The notes beneath the pieces are model-generated. The model made no database searches and was not told the origin of the DNA. It saw nothing but the letters and a program-made list of their open reading frames with translations. The translations under genes were made by a program, and so were the position numbers. Below, one piece after another: positions 25,109 through 36,073 of a stretch of 64,000 bases of DNA. The DNA is from Paragyromitra xinjiangensis. Taxonomy: Eukaryota > Ascomycota > Pezizomycetes > Pezizales > Discinaceae. Each line of letters opens with the position of its first letter. Position 1 is the stretch's first letter. Location of the stretch: positions 2,728,001 through 2,792,000 of the forward strand of contig JBCAMK010000002.1 of NCBI GenBank assembly GCA_038503065.1. The letters are read 5' to 3'.

Positions 25109-26048
25109 TCATCGGAACCACCAGTTTACCTGTTGGGTATGTTAGTTTATGACTTACGACTAGCGTAGAGTCGAAAGGACTTACCGAAGCACTGACACCG
25201 CCTTCACCAACACCTTTTACAGCATGCCACCATCTTTTCGGAATAAATAACCCGTCTCCTGCATGAACCTCAACTTCAAACCCCTCAACACCACCACCAC
25301 CACCACCCTCCACATTCTCACTCCAAACCGCCATATCCAAATACTCCTTCTGTTTCCCTACCATCATTTCATCTCCCGTCCGGAATCGCCTTTCTGCATT
25401 ACTCCCGGTATATTCCATCAATTCCCTTCCAGAAGTGGGAGAAAAAAGGCGTACCCGTTTCCTCCCTGCTAATTGGACAAATAGATTTGGATTTGGGTCT
25501 TTGTGCAGCGGGGTATTTGTCTCTCCCTCACGACCCATCCAGATATTCGTGGCGTAGATATCACCTTTTCCAACTTTCATCACATATTCGGGCACGGGCA
25601 AGTAGTCGGACAATTCAGGAAACGACTGCAGCAGTGGTTCTTGCGCAAGGTACAGTGATGGGGTCTCGGGCGGGATTTCGTTGAGGTTGAGATAATTCAG
25701 GAACATGGTGAATGGCAACGAAACCTGTGCAAAGGTATTTTTGTCTGCGGATGTCGACTCGAGGGATACTGGTAGATATACACGCCCTCCAATAGCTGAA
25801 TGGAAGGTTGCTGGATTGATTGTCTGTGCATTCGGGAGAGACTCATGTGGCGTAAACCATTTGGAGATGGCAGGGAAGTAGGAGAAGTGGGATGGGGGGA
25901 AAAGACAGGGGAGTGAGTGGTTAAAGTAGGCAGTTTGGAATTTTTGGACGGTTGGAGGTACGAGGATAGGGATAGATCCGATCTGGATGTTAGCGATGGT
26001 GTTCGAAAGAGTGGTAAATTGTTTGGATTTGTGGAATCTAAGTTTCAT
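25109..26048 (-). CDS. JmjC/cupin-8 Fe(II)/2-oxoglutarate-dependent hydroxylase, 294 aa
   Basis: Two exons on the minus strand: 26048..25185 and a 21-nt terminal exon 25129..25109; the 55-nt intron has gtaagt, ctaac and cag. The last exon supplies the final residues VNWWFR and stop, a C-terminal motif I know from this group, which supports the splice. The fold shows a cupin core with the iron triad His182-x-Asp184 (TPLHKDPNPN) and His275 (PKRWWHAVK), followed by the hydrophobic segment. The lysine in AGRKRVRLF fits a 2-oxoglutarate contact. Relatives hydroxylate proteins, histones or tRNA (JMJD5/FIH/TYW5-like). The substrate is not readable from sequence. There is no DNA-binding or chromatin-reader domain. 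It diverges from the phosphatase gene at 26609. Confidence 0.88.
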
Positions 26049-26608
26049 GATGGGTTCATAAAAAGAAACAAAGATTAGTCTGTGGAGTGGTCAGAAATAA
26101 CTATGGTCATACAACGCTGATATCATGCGTGTTTGCTGGAAGCGAACAAAGGCGAGCTCGGGCTCGAGCCCAGGTACATGTGATTAGGATGCCAAGGCAG
26201 CCGGAAGGAAGTCATCATGTCGATGCCCAGGGATGGCGGATACCCTGGTGATCGGCATGTTGCTTGGGTATCAAGATTTGAGACAGAGACGCCTGCGATA
26301 GAGTAATCAGTTTCAGTTGCTTTCATGTTGGTAGGCTCAGCTAAAGTCTTGGGAGCGGCGGCTGCACCTGCATGCATACGAGTAGAGCTCCCAGATTCCA
26401 GACATCCAACCGTGGGCACCATCTTGCCTTGGGCAGAGCTGAAATGTTCATATCAGACCAACCTCCCAGATTCTTTGCCCGTAAGAACTCTTCTACTCAG
26501 AGCTCCATATCCTCCTTCATTAGAGCTCAGTTTGTTGATTCTATGTCTATCTACTCTGCGCGAGCCATCTGCTAAATTCACTCGGAGGCTACACACCTAA
26601 AAACGGTA
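26049..26608. promoter_or_regulatory. Divergent intergenic promoter of JmjC (-) and PhoD-like (+) genes
   Basis: 560 bp separate the two start codons. No coding frame is credible. Specific factor sites were not identified; the assignment rests on gene orientation. Confidence 0.5.
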
Positions 26609-28898
26609 ATGGCGACTAAATCCAGTGCTCCCGAAGGACCATCTGTAATTCCTCCTAAGCATCTCGACAACACATTCTTCACCTCAGCCCCGGAAACTCC
26701 AAACATACTTAAACCCATCTTGAAGTGTGGTCCTCTAATTCGCTATCATGGCACCAACTATGTTGCTAATACCGCTCGCCCCTTGTGGCGCGGTAGTATT
26801 CTCATTGTAACGGAGTTAGAGCACGATCCAAGGCTAAGCTTATGGATAGGAAGTGTGGCTGACGAGCAAGATGGGAGAGGACTTGATAGAGTTGTCAGAT
26901 CAAAATTGCTGGAAGAACGGGGGATATGCTTTTGGAGATTTGGAATTGAGGTGGAGCTGGGAGCGGAGGAACGGAGGGTTCAGTATAGAATTGGTTTTGG
27001 TGCTGTGGGGGAGTTGTTGAGGGCTTTTTGGGTGCCGGGAAAGGAGGATAGTATGAGAATTATGGTGAGTGATGAGTTGTGAAATTGATGAAATGGCTAT
27101 CATTTCTTCCTCGACCAGCGACTGACGCGCAATCCAGTTTCACTCCTGCAATGGTGAGTTGGCATCAAAGCTTGGAATATTGTGGAATTATATAGATTGA
27201 TCAATCTACAGGATTCTCTGTTGGCAGTGATGAATTCGAATTCTCCGGCCCTGCTCTCTGGAACGACGTTCTTCGTGTCCACTCTGAGCACCCATTCCAC
27301 GTTGCCATTGGTGGTGGTGATCAAATATACAATGACGGTATCCGTGTTACAGGTCCCCTCAAGCCCTGGGCTGGCATCGGTAACCCATCAAAAAAGCGCG
27401 ATTATGAATGGACCGCGAAACTTGATGCTGATGTCGATGAATGGTATTACAACAACTATGTAGGCTGGTATGGCACTGCTCCTTTCTCACACGCGAACTC
27501 GCAAATACCGAGTGTGAGTATCTGGGACGATCATGATATTATTGATGGATATGGGAGCTATACGGACGGTTTTATGAGCTGTCCTGTGTTTAAAGGCATC
27601 GGGAGGATTGCGCGGAAGTATTATATGCTATTTCAGCACCATACACCACCACAAGGAGAAGCACAGGAGGACCCATGTTGGATTATCGGGAGAACTCCTG
27701 GAAGATATATTGAAGAAACTTCGAGGTCAATATACGCAAGACTTGGGAAACGAGTCGCCTTTCTAGGCGTTGATGCAAGGAGTGAGAGAACAAGGCATAT
27801 GATTAACATGCCAGAAACATACGACCTTCTCTTCGACCGCATGAGTCGAGAAGTTGATGCAGGAGGTGAGATTCGACATATGATAATCCTTCTTGGCGTA
27901 CCCATTGCCTATCCACGTCTTGTCTGGCTTGAAAACATCCTCCAAAGCCCCTTTCTTGGCTTTATTCGGTTTTTGAACAAACGCTTTGGCGCGGCCGGAA
28001 GTTTGTTCAACAAATTCGATGGAGAAGTTGATATTCTAGATGATCTTGATGACCATTACTGTGCTCGCCCACATAAACATGAGCGCAATCTCTTCTTGCT
28101 TCGTCTGCAGCAGTTTTCATTGGAGAAGCAAGTGAGGGTAACAATGCTGAGTGGGGATGTACATTTGGCGGCGATTGGGAGGTTTTATACAAAAACCAGT
28201 TTGGGAGTGCCGATCGAGAGAGATCATCGGTATATGGTGAATGTGATTTCGAGTGCAATTACGAATAAACCACCGCCAGAGGCTGTGAGTAATTTGTTGG
28301 CTAGAAGGGTATGTCATCTAAAAATTGGAGAAGGGACAATGGGGGTTTACTGATATGATGAGTTGCAAGTAGAACAAAATTCACCATCTTGATGCCTCAA
28401 CTGATGAGCAGCTCCTTGATTTCTTTGATAAAGATGTTCATGGCAAACCTCGTAGGAGAAATATGAATACCATGCCTTCACGGAATTACTCAGTAATCAC
28501 AGAATCGCCTATCAACCAAGCCCAGGGTACCTCTGATGGAATCACTACTTCCACTAGCAATCTCTCTATATCTACCAACCACAAAAGGACTGCTGTTGGC
28601 GAAAACCCTAAGAGAAAAAACACAAACGCAATCGGAGAAGGTGAAATGGGTGCAGGAGCAACTCACCTCGCTGCAAGCGCGGAGAAAGATGTGGAAACGA
28701 TTCCGGGGGCACTGAATGTGGCAATCAGAGTTGAGGTAGATAAACATGATCCTGAGGGGAAGACCTTTAAGTATGGGTTTGCTAGTAAGTTTTAAATTCC
28801 TTCGTTCTCTTTCTGATTCTGTAGATTATACAGCATGTTTGCTGACAACTCGCTTGGTTTTGCTAGTTCCTGCACTAGAAAAGCAGGTGTCCGGTTAA
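26609..28898 (+). CDS. PhoD-like metallophosphatase domain protein, 670 aa
   Basis: Five exons: 26609..27064, 27138..27153 (16 nt), 27212..28308, 28373..28784 and 28867..28898. All phases agree and give 670 aa. Metal-binding motifs of the PhoD/phosphodiesterase-like fold are present: GGGDQIYND (about residues 191-199), WDDHD (about 262-266), and SGDVH (about 471-475). The N-terminal about 150 residues form a separate beta-rich segment seen in fungal members. The C-terminal part contains a low-complexity linker and ends in IPALEKQVSG. No signal peptide is visible, so it is probably intracellular. It is a predicted phosphoesterase of unknown substrate. The tiny second exon encodes FHSCN plus one base, and without it the conserved CNGFSVG junction would be lost. 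Confidence 0.9.
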
Positions 28899-31783
28899 CT
28901 TGGATGGTAGAGCGCTAAGTATATTAGTGATCCAAGGGGTTTTTTTTAGATGACACTATGAGCGCTTCACGTTCAGGAATCAGGATATGGCAAGGAAACG
29001 AGGTTAATTTATTAGCCGGGCGTCTAGGATTATATATTTCGTTGGTGTACCTTGCTACACATTTCCTTTGATATTGTAATTTCCGTTATGTTTACTTTCA
29101 TTAACGATTTGATTGCGCACAGGTCATTTGTTTGCTTACAGCGCGAATTCATCCGGGGATTTATGTTATTAAAGGTTTTAAAAGGGAATGATCATGTACT
29201 TGAGCGTTTAGTTATTACATCTCATCAGTATGAGTCAAATATCAAACTGGATCAAGACCTATACTGCCATTGCTAATTTAGGAGGTAATAAGCACGGTTT
29301 GCTATTGCGAAACAGATATCTGGTTGCTGGGGCTCGAGGTTATGCCATTTCTGATACTATTCTTGTGCAAGTGCCTGTTGAGTGGGCGAGGATTGAAACC
29401 ATACAATCTACATAAACTGATCGTAGCGCAACCCAAATTAGAGCGCCTTTTAAGGCCTAATTCTTAGATTATAGTCCTCAGTTCGGAACCCCAAGCCGCA
29501 AAGGCCCAGCCAGTGAAGCACAACGAAAATGAGACCATGACAGAGGAATGACCCAGTATGCCTTTAGTTTTTTTCTTTCTAGCTACTGCTAGTAGATAGG
29601 TTTACCATAAGACTGTAGTTTACTAGCTGCAGGCTGAGCACTCAATTATGTCAGCTATCTTGTGGGCTTATTAGTGCCCTACAGGAAACAAAATGATCGT
29701 AGCGCGGTCTCGTGTTATCCCTCCGTTCGCTTTCAGAAAGAATGGCAAACAGTTAGCATCACACCGTGACAGTAGTGAAGTCACCTGTAAAGGCTCTGCA
29801 CTACCTTTTATGGACTGGCTACCTCCAAATTCGACACCCTCCCTCAAGTAGTTTCCTGTCTAAAAGTGTGTGAAACGCGGGACATAGCAAGGGATCTTCC
29901 CGAGTGCCTAAAGGGAACTAAAGCAACTTCTACTGGCGTTATAAGCTAAATGCCCATCATGTTTTTGGAACCAAAGTGTAATTTGGGATTGATGGATTCT
30001 GAGAGGTTCAAGTTAACTCTCCGCTACTAATCCCACTCCCTCATAAGCTTAGGTGCCAAAAAAATATCTCGTGTCAAACTGTTGTTAATTTTGGAACACT
30101 TGATTACAGGCTGAATAAGTTGCAAACGCAAGGCTCGAGGTCCGAATCAGGTAGCTGGGTTGGTTCTTAGCTAGGTCATGCCGAAGGAAGAGGCAAGAAA
30201 TGAGGGAGCTTATGTGCATTTCTTTCGGATTGGGGACTACATGTAGTTTCATGCTCCCATGATCCATAAATCTACTAAAATGCTTTTTATGGAGCTGAGC
30301 GGAGCTAAATTATATAGCTGTTTTCTATGTATCTGAGTGTCAAAAAATTTCAACCAACTGCAGCTACTTCTAATAATCGCACTACTATCATTAACGAGCG
30401 AATCCTTTGACCCGTCACCGAGAATCATATAACTCACTAAGGGGGCCCGGATGGCTCTGTCTGAGAGATTTCGTTTCGTTCGATTAGCACAAGAACCTAG
30501 GCATGCCATCCTGCAGCATTAGGCTGCATCATGCCCCCCCAAAAAGAGTAATATACTAATCTCCGCTCATAAAGGTAAGTTAAAGGAACCAAGATTAGGA
30601 GGTTGCCTATGTGGCCATTCGGTATCGCAACGGTAAAAGATCTGACGCGACGTTTAGCACGCCTCAGAATAAACCGAAACATGGTTGCTATAGTTGAAGT
30701 ACTAATAAATATGGTAATTCACACACCTATGTAAGGGATATCGATCCAGCAAGTTAAAAGCTGGTAACTATATATTCGACATCTACAAGCGCGTCGATCG
30801 AGGGTTTAGGGGTTAGCAGTATGCGAATTTCAATCACTGCAACACATTCAAAAGTTTCAGATCTTTAGCATGGTATCATGCATACTAGTGCTTCAGACCG
30901 AATATAACTGCTAGTTGTATCGTGAGACGTAAGTACCTGTAAGGTACGGATGGCTGAACCCTACCAACGTGTACTGCACCTAGCAGTCAAGGAGTCAAAC
31001 TATTGGAAGAGAGAAAAATAAATAGCAAATCCCCGCTTCGGCGACGCCGAAGGTTTCGGCATCGCCGATAATAACGTACCTACCCAAAGTGCTATTACCA
31101 CCGGAGAATCTATATCCGAACGCCTAGATTTTGCTGTATGTGCGGACCCCGCGCGGGAAAGCGGCTTGAGTTCACACCAAGAAAGGAATTCTCCTCTAAT
31201 CTTTGGGTTGAGGGTTGGCGTTTTTACAATCTGCATGTTGTGGGTTTCCCGAACCCCAACAGCAGATCCGCAGTTGCGGCTCATATCCTGGGTTGAATTG
31301 TGAAACCACCCCTCAGTTCATCATACTGGGGGGGTCAGTTATGCTAAGCTGGGGCGAGACGAGTCTAAACTTATATAAAGCTCAGGAATGGGCTGCACCA
31401 CTTGGTAGGTTGTGGTTGGGAAATGGCAAAAAAGAAATTCTTTCACACATATTTGTCTTTTGTCATGAGTGTCTCTTCCTCAGTTGATATCCTTGGGCCA
31501 CTGGACTGGGAGTGAAAAATGGAAAGGTATGAGATTTTTATCCGCGCGGGCCAGAAATTACTTGACTTATGCTAAGTATGGTGCAGGTATAAGATAATTG
31601 ATACACTCAGCACTGTTCATACTCCCAAAAAAGGAAATTAAGGTACGATACAGTTCTTCCGTCATCCACCGTCATCCAGCTAATTCGGCCACTTTATCGT
31701 TGAATGAGGAGAGGGCAACTTTGCGAGCAGAAGCCAAAAACGCACCCTACTTGCACTATAACCTAGGATCGCTGAGTACTTGA
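28899..31783. other. Gene-free AT-rich interval
   Basis: No supported gene. The 12-bp string tgatcgtagcgc occurs twice (about 29418 and 29694), possibly repeat debris. A nested GC palindrome sits at 31036-31067. The short frames lack family resemblance and splice continuity. Confidence 0.5.
31036..31067. repeat. Nested GC-rich palindrome
   Basis: cttcggcg/cgccgaag (31036-31052) is a perfect 8-bp stem with a one-base loop. It overlaps a second stem, cggcgacgccgaa against ttcggcatcgccg (31039-31067), which matches at 12 of 13 positions. Its role is unknown. Confidence 0.7.
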
Positions 31784-34585
31784 TCAATAAAAGTGCAGGT
31801 GGTTATCATAGTCTGGGATCCACGGCCGGGAACTGTCGAACGTCCCTATAGCCTCGTTTTCAAGGATACTCATTAATTCGCTTTGCTGTTGCTGTGAATT
31901 GAGCATACTAGGCCCTTGCGGGCTTCCCATTGATCGTGGCGCCGGAGCTGTCACTAAAGTATTCGTGCCTGGGCTTGCCATCGAATTTTGGGCGAAAGTG
32001 TTTGCAGGGTCCCAAGCTGCCATAAATGCAGGGATACCGTGGCGTACTTCAGCACTTGCTCTGTCGGGGAGTAATCCATACATGGCATTAGGATTGAACA
32101 TTAAGTCTTGCAGAGTCTGAGACACCTCGGACCCCAGCAGGTTTTCACTCGGACCCATCTGCACCGGACCCTCGATCTCGGCACCTGGGAAACCTGTTGT
32201 CCAAGAGGCTGCTGTTCCGGATGTGCCAGGGCTAGGTGTTGTTTCCTCTGCGGATTGGGCCCTGGGAGAATCGCGATATGGCGAGGAATGAGAATGAGAA
32301 TGAGAATGCAAAGATGATTCCTTTTGAGGACTTGGCGACGTTGCAGCTGAGTGTGGGGGTATCGATGAGTGTGTGGATCTGGGTGATTTTTCTTGGTCTG
32401 TGGCGTAATTTTGTAAGGCTGCCTGAGCTAGCCTTGCAAACAAGTCTGCTGCAGCCTCGGTTCCAGGCCAGCGTTCTGCCAGGACTGTCAACAATGACAG
32501 GCTGATCTCGAAGTTAGACTCAGCCTCTTCTTTGTGGTGCGTTTCTCGAATCCCTTCATTATATAACGTCCAGATAAGGGTAAGGGTAGCAGTATAGATC
32601 TGATGCAAATAGACCCAGGTAAATTCAATGGTCTTTTCGTCGTACATTTTTTTTTGGAGATATATTCCTTTGACCGAAGAATCATAACAGCGTATGGTAG
32701 CGTCAAGGGATGGTTGCGGTAACTGAGGTGTCGGATGGAAAAGGAAGATGCGCATAAGGTGGTACCTAAATCGCTCCTAATAAGCACAATGCGGGGGGTC
32801 TCTCAGAACTGGACAGCTTGCCTATGGTCGAACCTAAAGAATTTGTTAGTGCTGGCAAGAAAAACGACTTCCTTCGGCTGCACTCACCAATCATAACTCA
32901 TACCACTCCCTTGGTCGCTTTGAGGGCAGGTCTTTCTCCAATGGTCGAGCTTTTTACTCATTTGCTGGAACCAAGGATCCTGGTCGCTCTTTGGACTATC
33001 TCTTGGATTCTGGTACAGCGTCTGTCGGATTTCGGCTTGCAATCTTCTCATTCGGAAAAAATGCATAGATATCAGTTTTTTTGGGGAAATAGGCCCAGGC
33101 AATATTTCATCAGCCGTAATCAAAGCATCGTCAACAGCCGCATAGAATTTAACATCAACGAACGAGTCTGCCGTGGCGAAAGATGATGGCCGGCCCAGAA
33201 CATGCGAAAGGCCATACCTGCTCTAATATCAGCAAGATGAACTCGATCAATGATCTCTGGGGTTCCATTGCCACCACTAAAACAACTGAGATAGCCCGTT
33301 ACGTACTCCATAGATGCCAAACTCCAAAAGAACCTCCTCCGCATATCCTTAGTAATTTCGTCGAGAGGGGTCTCGCTCAGCATTATTGTCCGTTCTTGAT
33401 GATAGCCCAGCTGCATACAAAGACGAACGGCAATACCGACTATATGATATACCTAATTTTGGAGATCAGGTTCTGGATGCTTACGGCTAGCAAACGCAGT
33501 CACTTACTGCCATACGAGTAGGCGTTACAAGTGCATATTGTGCCATAACAAGGAGGCACTGAAGTGTCCTGTGATCCATTGATTCCAAGACCTGCTCAAG
33601 ATGTTCCAATCCAGCCAAGAAATAACTGTCGGCAAGACCAGCATACTGTCTTGAGAGTCTCTGCATGCTGATCGCCAAAACCATTTTTAACTGAAATTTT
33701 TTATAAGGATCCGTAGAGCCGGCGTATACTTCTTCTACATCGTTGATGAAAGTTGGCTCATGCAGAACAGGGAGCTGGTAAAGTGCTGCAAAACTATTAA
33801 TCAGTACCGTAGATGGTTAGAGAAGATCTTGAACGGACCTTTCTGACAGAACCGGTCAACGAGCTTGTCGGTAATTTCACGACTGGGAAGTTTGGTGGCT
33901 GGTGCAGAACTAAGTGCCGGATAATGACTGTCAGGGTCTGGGCTGGATCGCAGCGCATGTCTAAATGTATTCCGATGTTGTGTGGTCAAATCCTTGAACG
34001 TTTGGGCTCCCAGATTTCTTCTTGCTGATTCCAGTACTAGTCGAGTTACCGTGAAACCATTCGAGGTCCCAACATATCGCGGTTCTTTATAATGCTCGTA
34101 GTCTGCAAAATTTACTAGGCCAACTGCCCTCACCAGCTCTTCGCTATTGGGGGTTTCGGCTTCAAGTGTTAAGGCTTCCCTCATCTTTAGCTCCTCCTCC
34201 AACGCCCGAACTTTGGCTTGCAGATGAACAACATAACTTCTAGGTATGGTCTTTTGTTTTGTCGAATCGAAGAACTCACAATGCGCTCCACTTCGTTCGC
34301 AAGGCCCACACTTCGGTAGCCCTGCATCACAACGGGTTTTCCGCTGCCGACAACGAGTAAGAACTTGGGTCCCAAAATGGACGATAGGCTTCTTACACTT
34401 CTGCATCGTGTACAAGCCGTTAAAGTATGATATAGTTTCGGGGTATTAGAGTCTTCTCCCCGACTGCTATCACCGACGTTTCCGTCTGCGCCTGTCCCCT
34501 GCCGAGCTTCAGCAGAACTCTTTCGATGCCCCCTCTCGCGCGCCCCTGGGGATTTTCGTGTCCTGTTAATTTCCTTTGCTTCCAT
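31784..34585 (-). CDS. Zn(II)2Cys6 transcription factor with fungal-specific regulatory domain, 822 aa
   Basis: Six exons on the minus strand: 34585..34397, 34343..33839, 33785..33508, 33452..33218, 33167..32888 and 32765..31784. Introns are 50-122 nt and all phases agree. The zinc cluster is split by intron 1. After splicing it reads CTRCRSRKTRC then CGPC and a last Cys (C58, C61, C68, C75, C78, C85), with canonical spacing. A coiled-coil linker follows (AKVRALEEELKMRE), then the fungal transcription-factor domain (LPVLHEPTF, YHIVGIAVRLCMQLGYHQE, RRRFFWSLASME). The C-terminal part is Ser/Pro/Gln-rich with a possible activation region. The start is the first in-frame ATG of exon 1. It is a nuclear regulator of unknown targets, divergent from the similar gene at 36074. 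Confidence 0.87.
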
Positions 34586-36073
34586 CGAGGACTCATGGAG
34601 ATTGGATTTCGCGATAGTGATCGTTGTGATGGGGGTGATCTTTCTGGCGCGAAAGTGGAAAACGGCCAAATTCAGCAGCCGATAAATTGTAGTGGCTAGT
34701 GGACATGCGCCGAAAAAAGTACCGGAAGAACTACCCTGGTGTATTTATGATAGCTTCTTCGTCCCTGCGGCTGTTTCGCTGTCTGTCAGCCTCTTCTTGC
34801 TTATATTCCCCGCGTCCTTTGCAGGTGGCTATTTTGGGGTAACACCCACAACGCATGGGGCTCGGCCTGAAGGAAGGGAGGGAGAACGGAACCAGGTGGA
34901 GAGGGATATTCCGGATAATTCAGCGTGCAACCCAGAAATGTCTTTTCGTGGGTGCTGCAATGATGATACACAGAAATCTTCGGGCAAAGAACGAATGGTT
35001 TGCTTTTCTTACTGACCTTTTTTTATTTTTATTGGTGGAGTTACAAGGGCTTGCTTAGTCCTTTTTCGCCCGCTGTTACCAAGGTATCTTCCGACACCTT
35101 TTCTTGCTCAGATGGTAGTTTGGTTTTGCGTTGGTAAATGTGCCCCTCCAGAGCCAATTCCCAAAAGTCGAATAGGTGGGGAAGGTAGGGGCCGATGGTG
35201 GTGCTTTGTATTGTCGTCTGCGTCCTCGATAGAAGCTGGAAGAAGGTCCAAAGAACTTTCCTGTCAGATGGCTGAATGGTTTCCTCCCGTGTTCCCTTGC
35301 ACGAACCGTTCTTTGTTTCGTGTTGGTAGGTATGACTTCGGAGTTTATCGTCGGGATGCAGCCCGTGGCCGCCGGGTTCTTTTAACCGACGCCTCATGGT
35401 CCTTGCTTCATCCCAAAAAACTCAGGCACATTTAAGCAGTATTTCGTGCATACTGGCAGTCATACTCTACGTATCATTACAGCCTCAAGCTTCCTGGCAA
35501 AATTTCAACTTGTACTTGTAGTCAGTATAGATTGAAGTATATATTGGGTGCGTGTATGCGTGTGCGTGTGGTTGGTAGGGCTCAACGTTCAAGTGTATCT
35601 GTCTAGATTTAATGTCGAGCCACTACTTCTAGCTTCAAGAATTGGGCTTCGGTCCTTGGCTTGAACCCATTTGTTCTGCTGATTATTGGTGGAAGTGGTT
35701 GCATGGCAAATGCCGTTTCCAACCTCAAATCACCAACGGCAGAAGTTACAACTCTTCAGAGGTTCATGATGCATATGTAGTAGTATGTACATGTATAGAT
35801 TGAGCTGAAGACTCTGTCGATATCAGCGATCCAAAAAAAGAATCAGAAGTTGGGAGGTCTTCAGAGCTTCCTAATTGCCTGATCACAGCTTGACACGGTA
35901 TACTGATCTGTGCGTAGCCGTTATATCACCTCACCCCTGCTGATGAATTTGTTAAGCTTATTTCTTGATTTGACAGCCATTCCCAAAGAAAGTGCGGGGA
36001 ACACTCTCCTGAACGAACAACTCCGGCTTGAGCTTGATACCTTTACATAGGAATCGTCAACAGGCCCTCCCGA
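34586..36073. other. Divergent intergenic region between two Zn2Cys6 genes
   Basis: 1.49 kb with no credible coding frame. The frames near 34692-35435 overlap on both strands and lack recognisable domains. It must carry both promoters. Confidence 0.5.

Noticed and set aside
28893..28945. tRNA-like string (tggatggtagagcgc) after the PhoD-like gene
   Set aside because: The D-arm-like piece has no matching acceptor stem or T-loop, and the region overlaps the last coding exon.
34586..34669. Upstream TTG-initiated extension of the first Zn2Cys6 gene
   Set aside because: No ATG; the first ATG at 34585 keeps the whole zinc cluster.
34692..35435. Overlapping plus and minus frames in the divergent regulator promoter
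   Set aside because: Mutually overlapping, no domain, no splice support.
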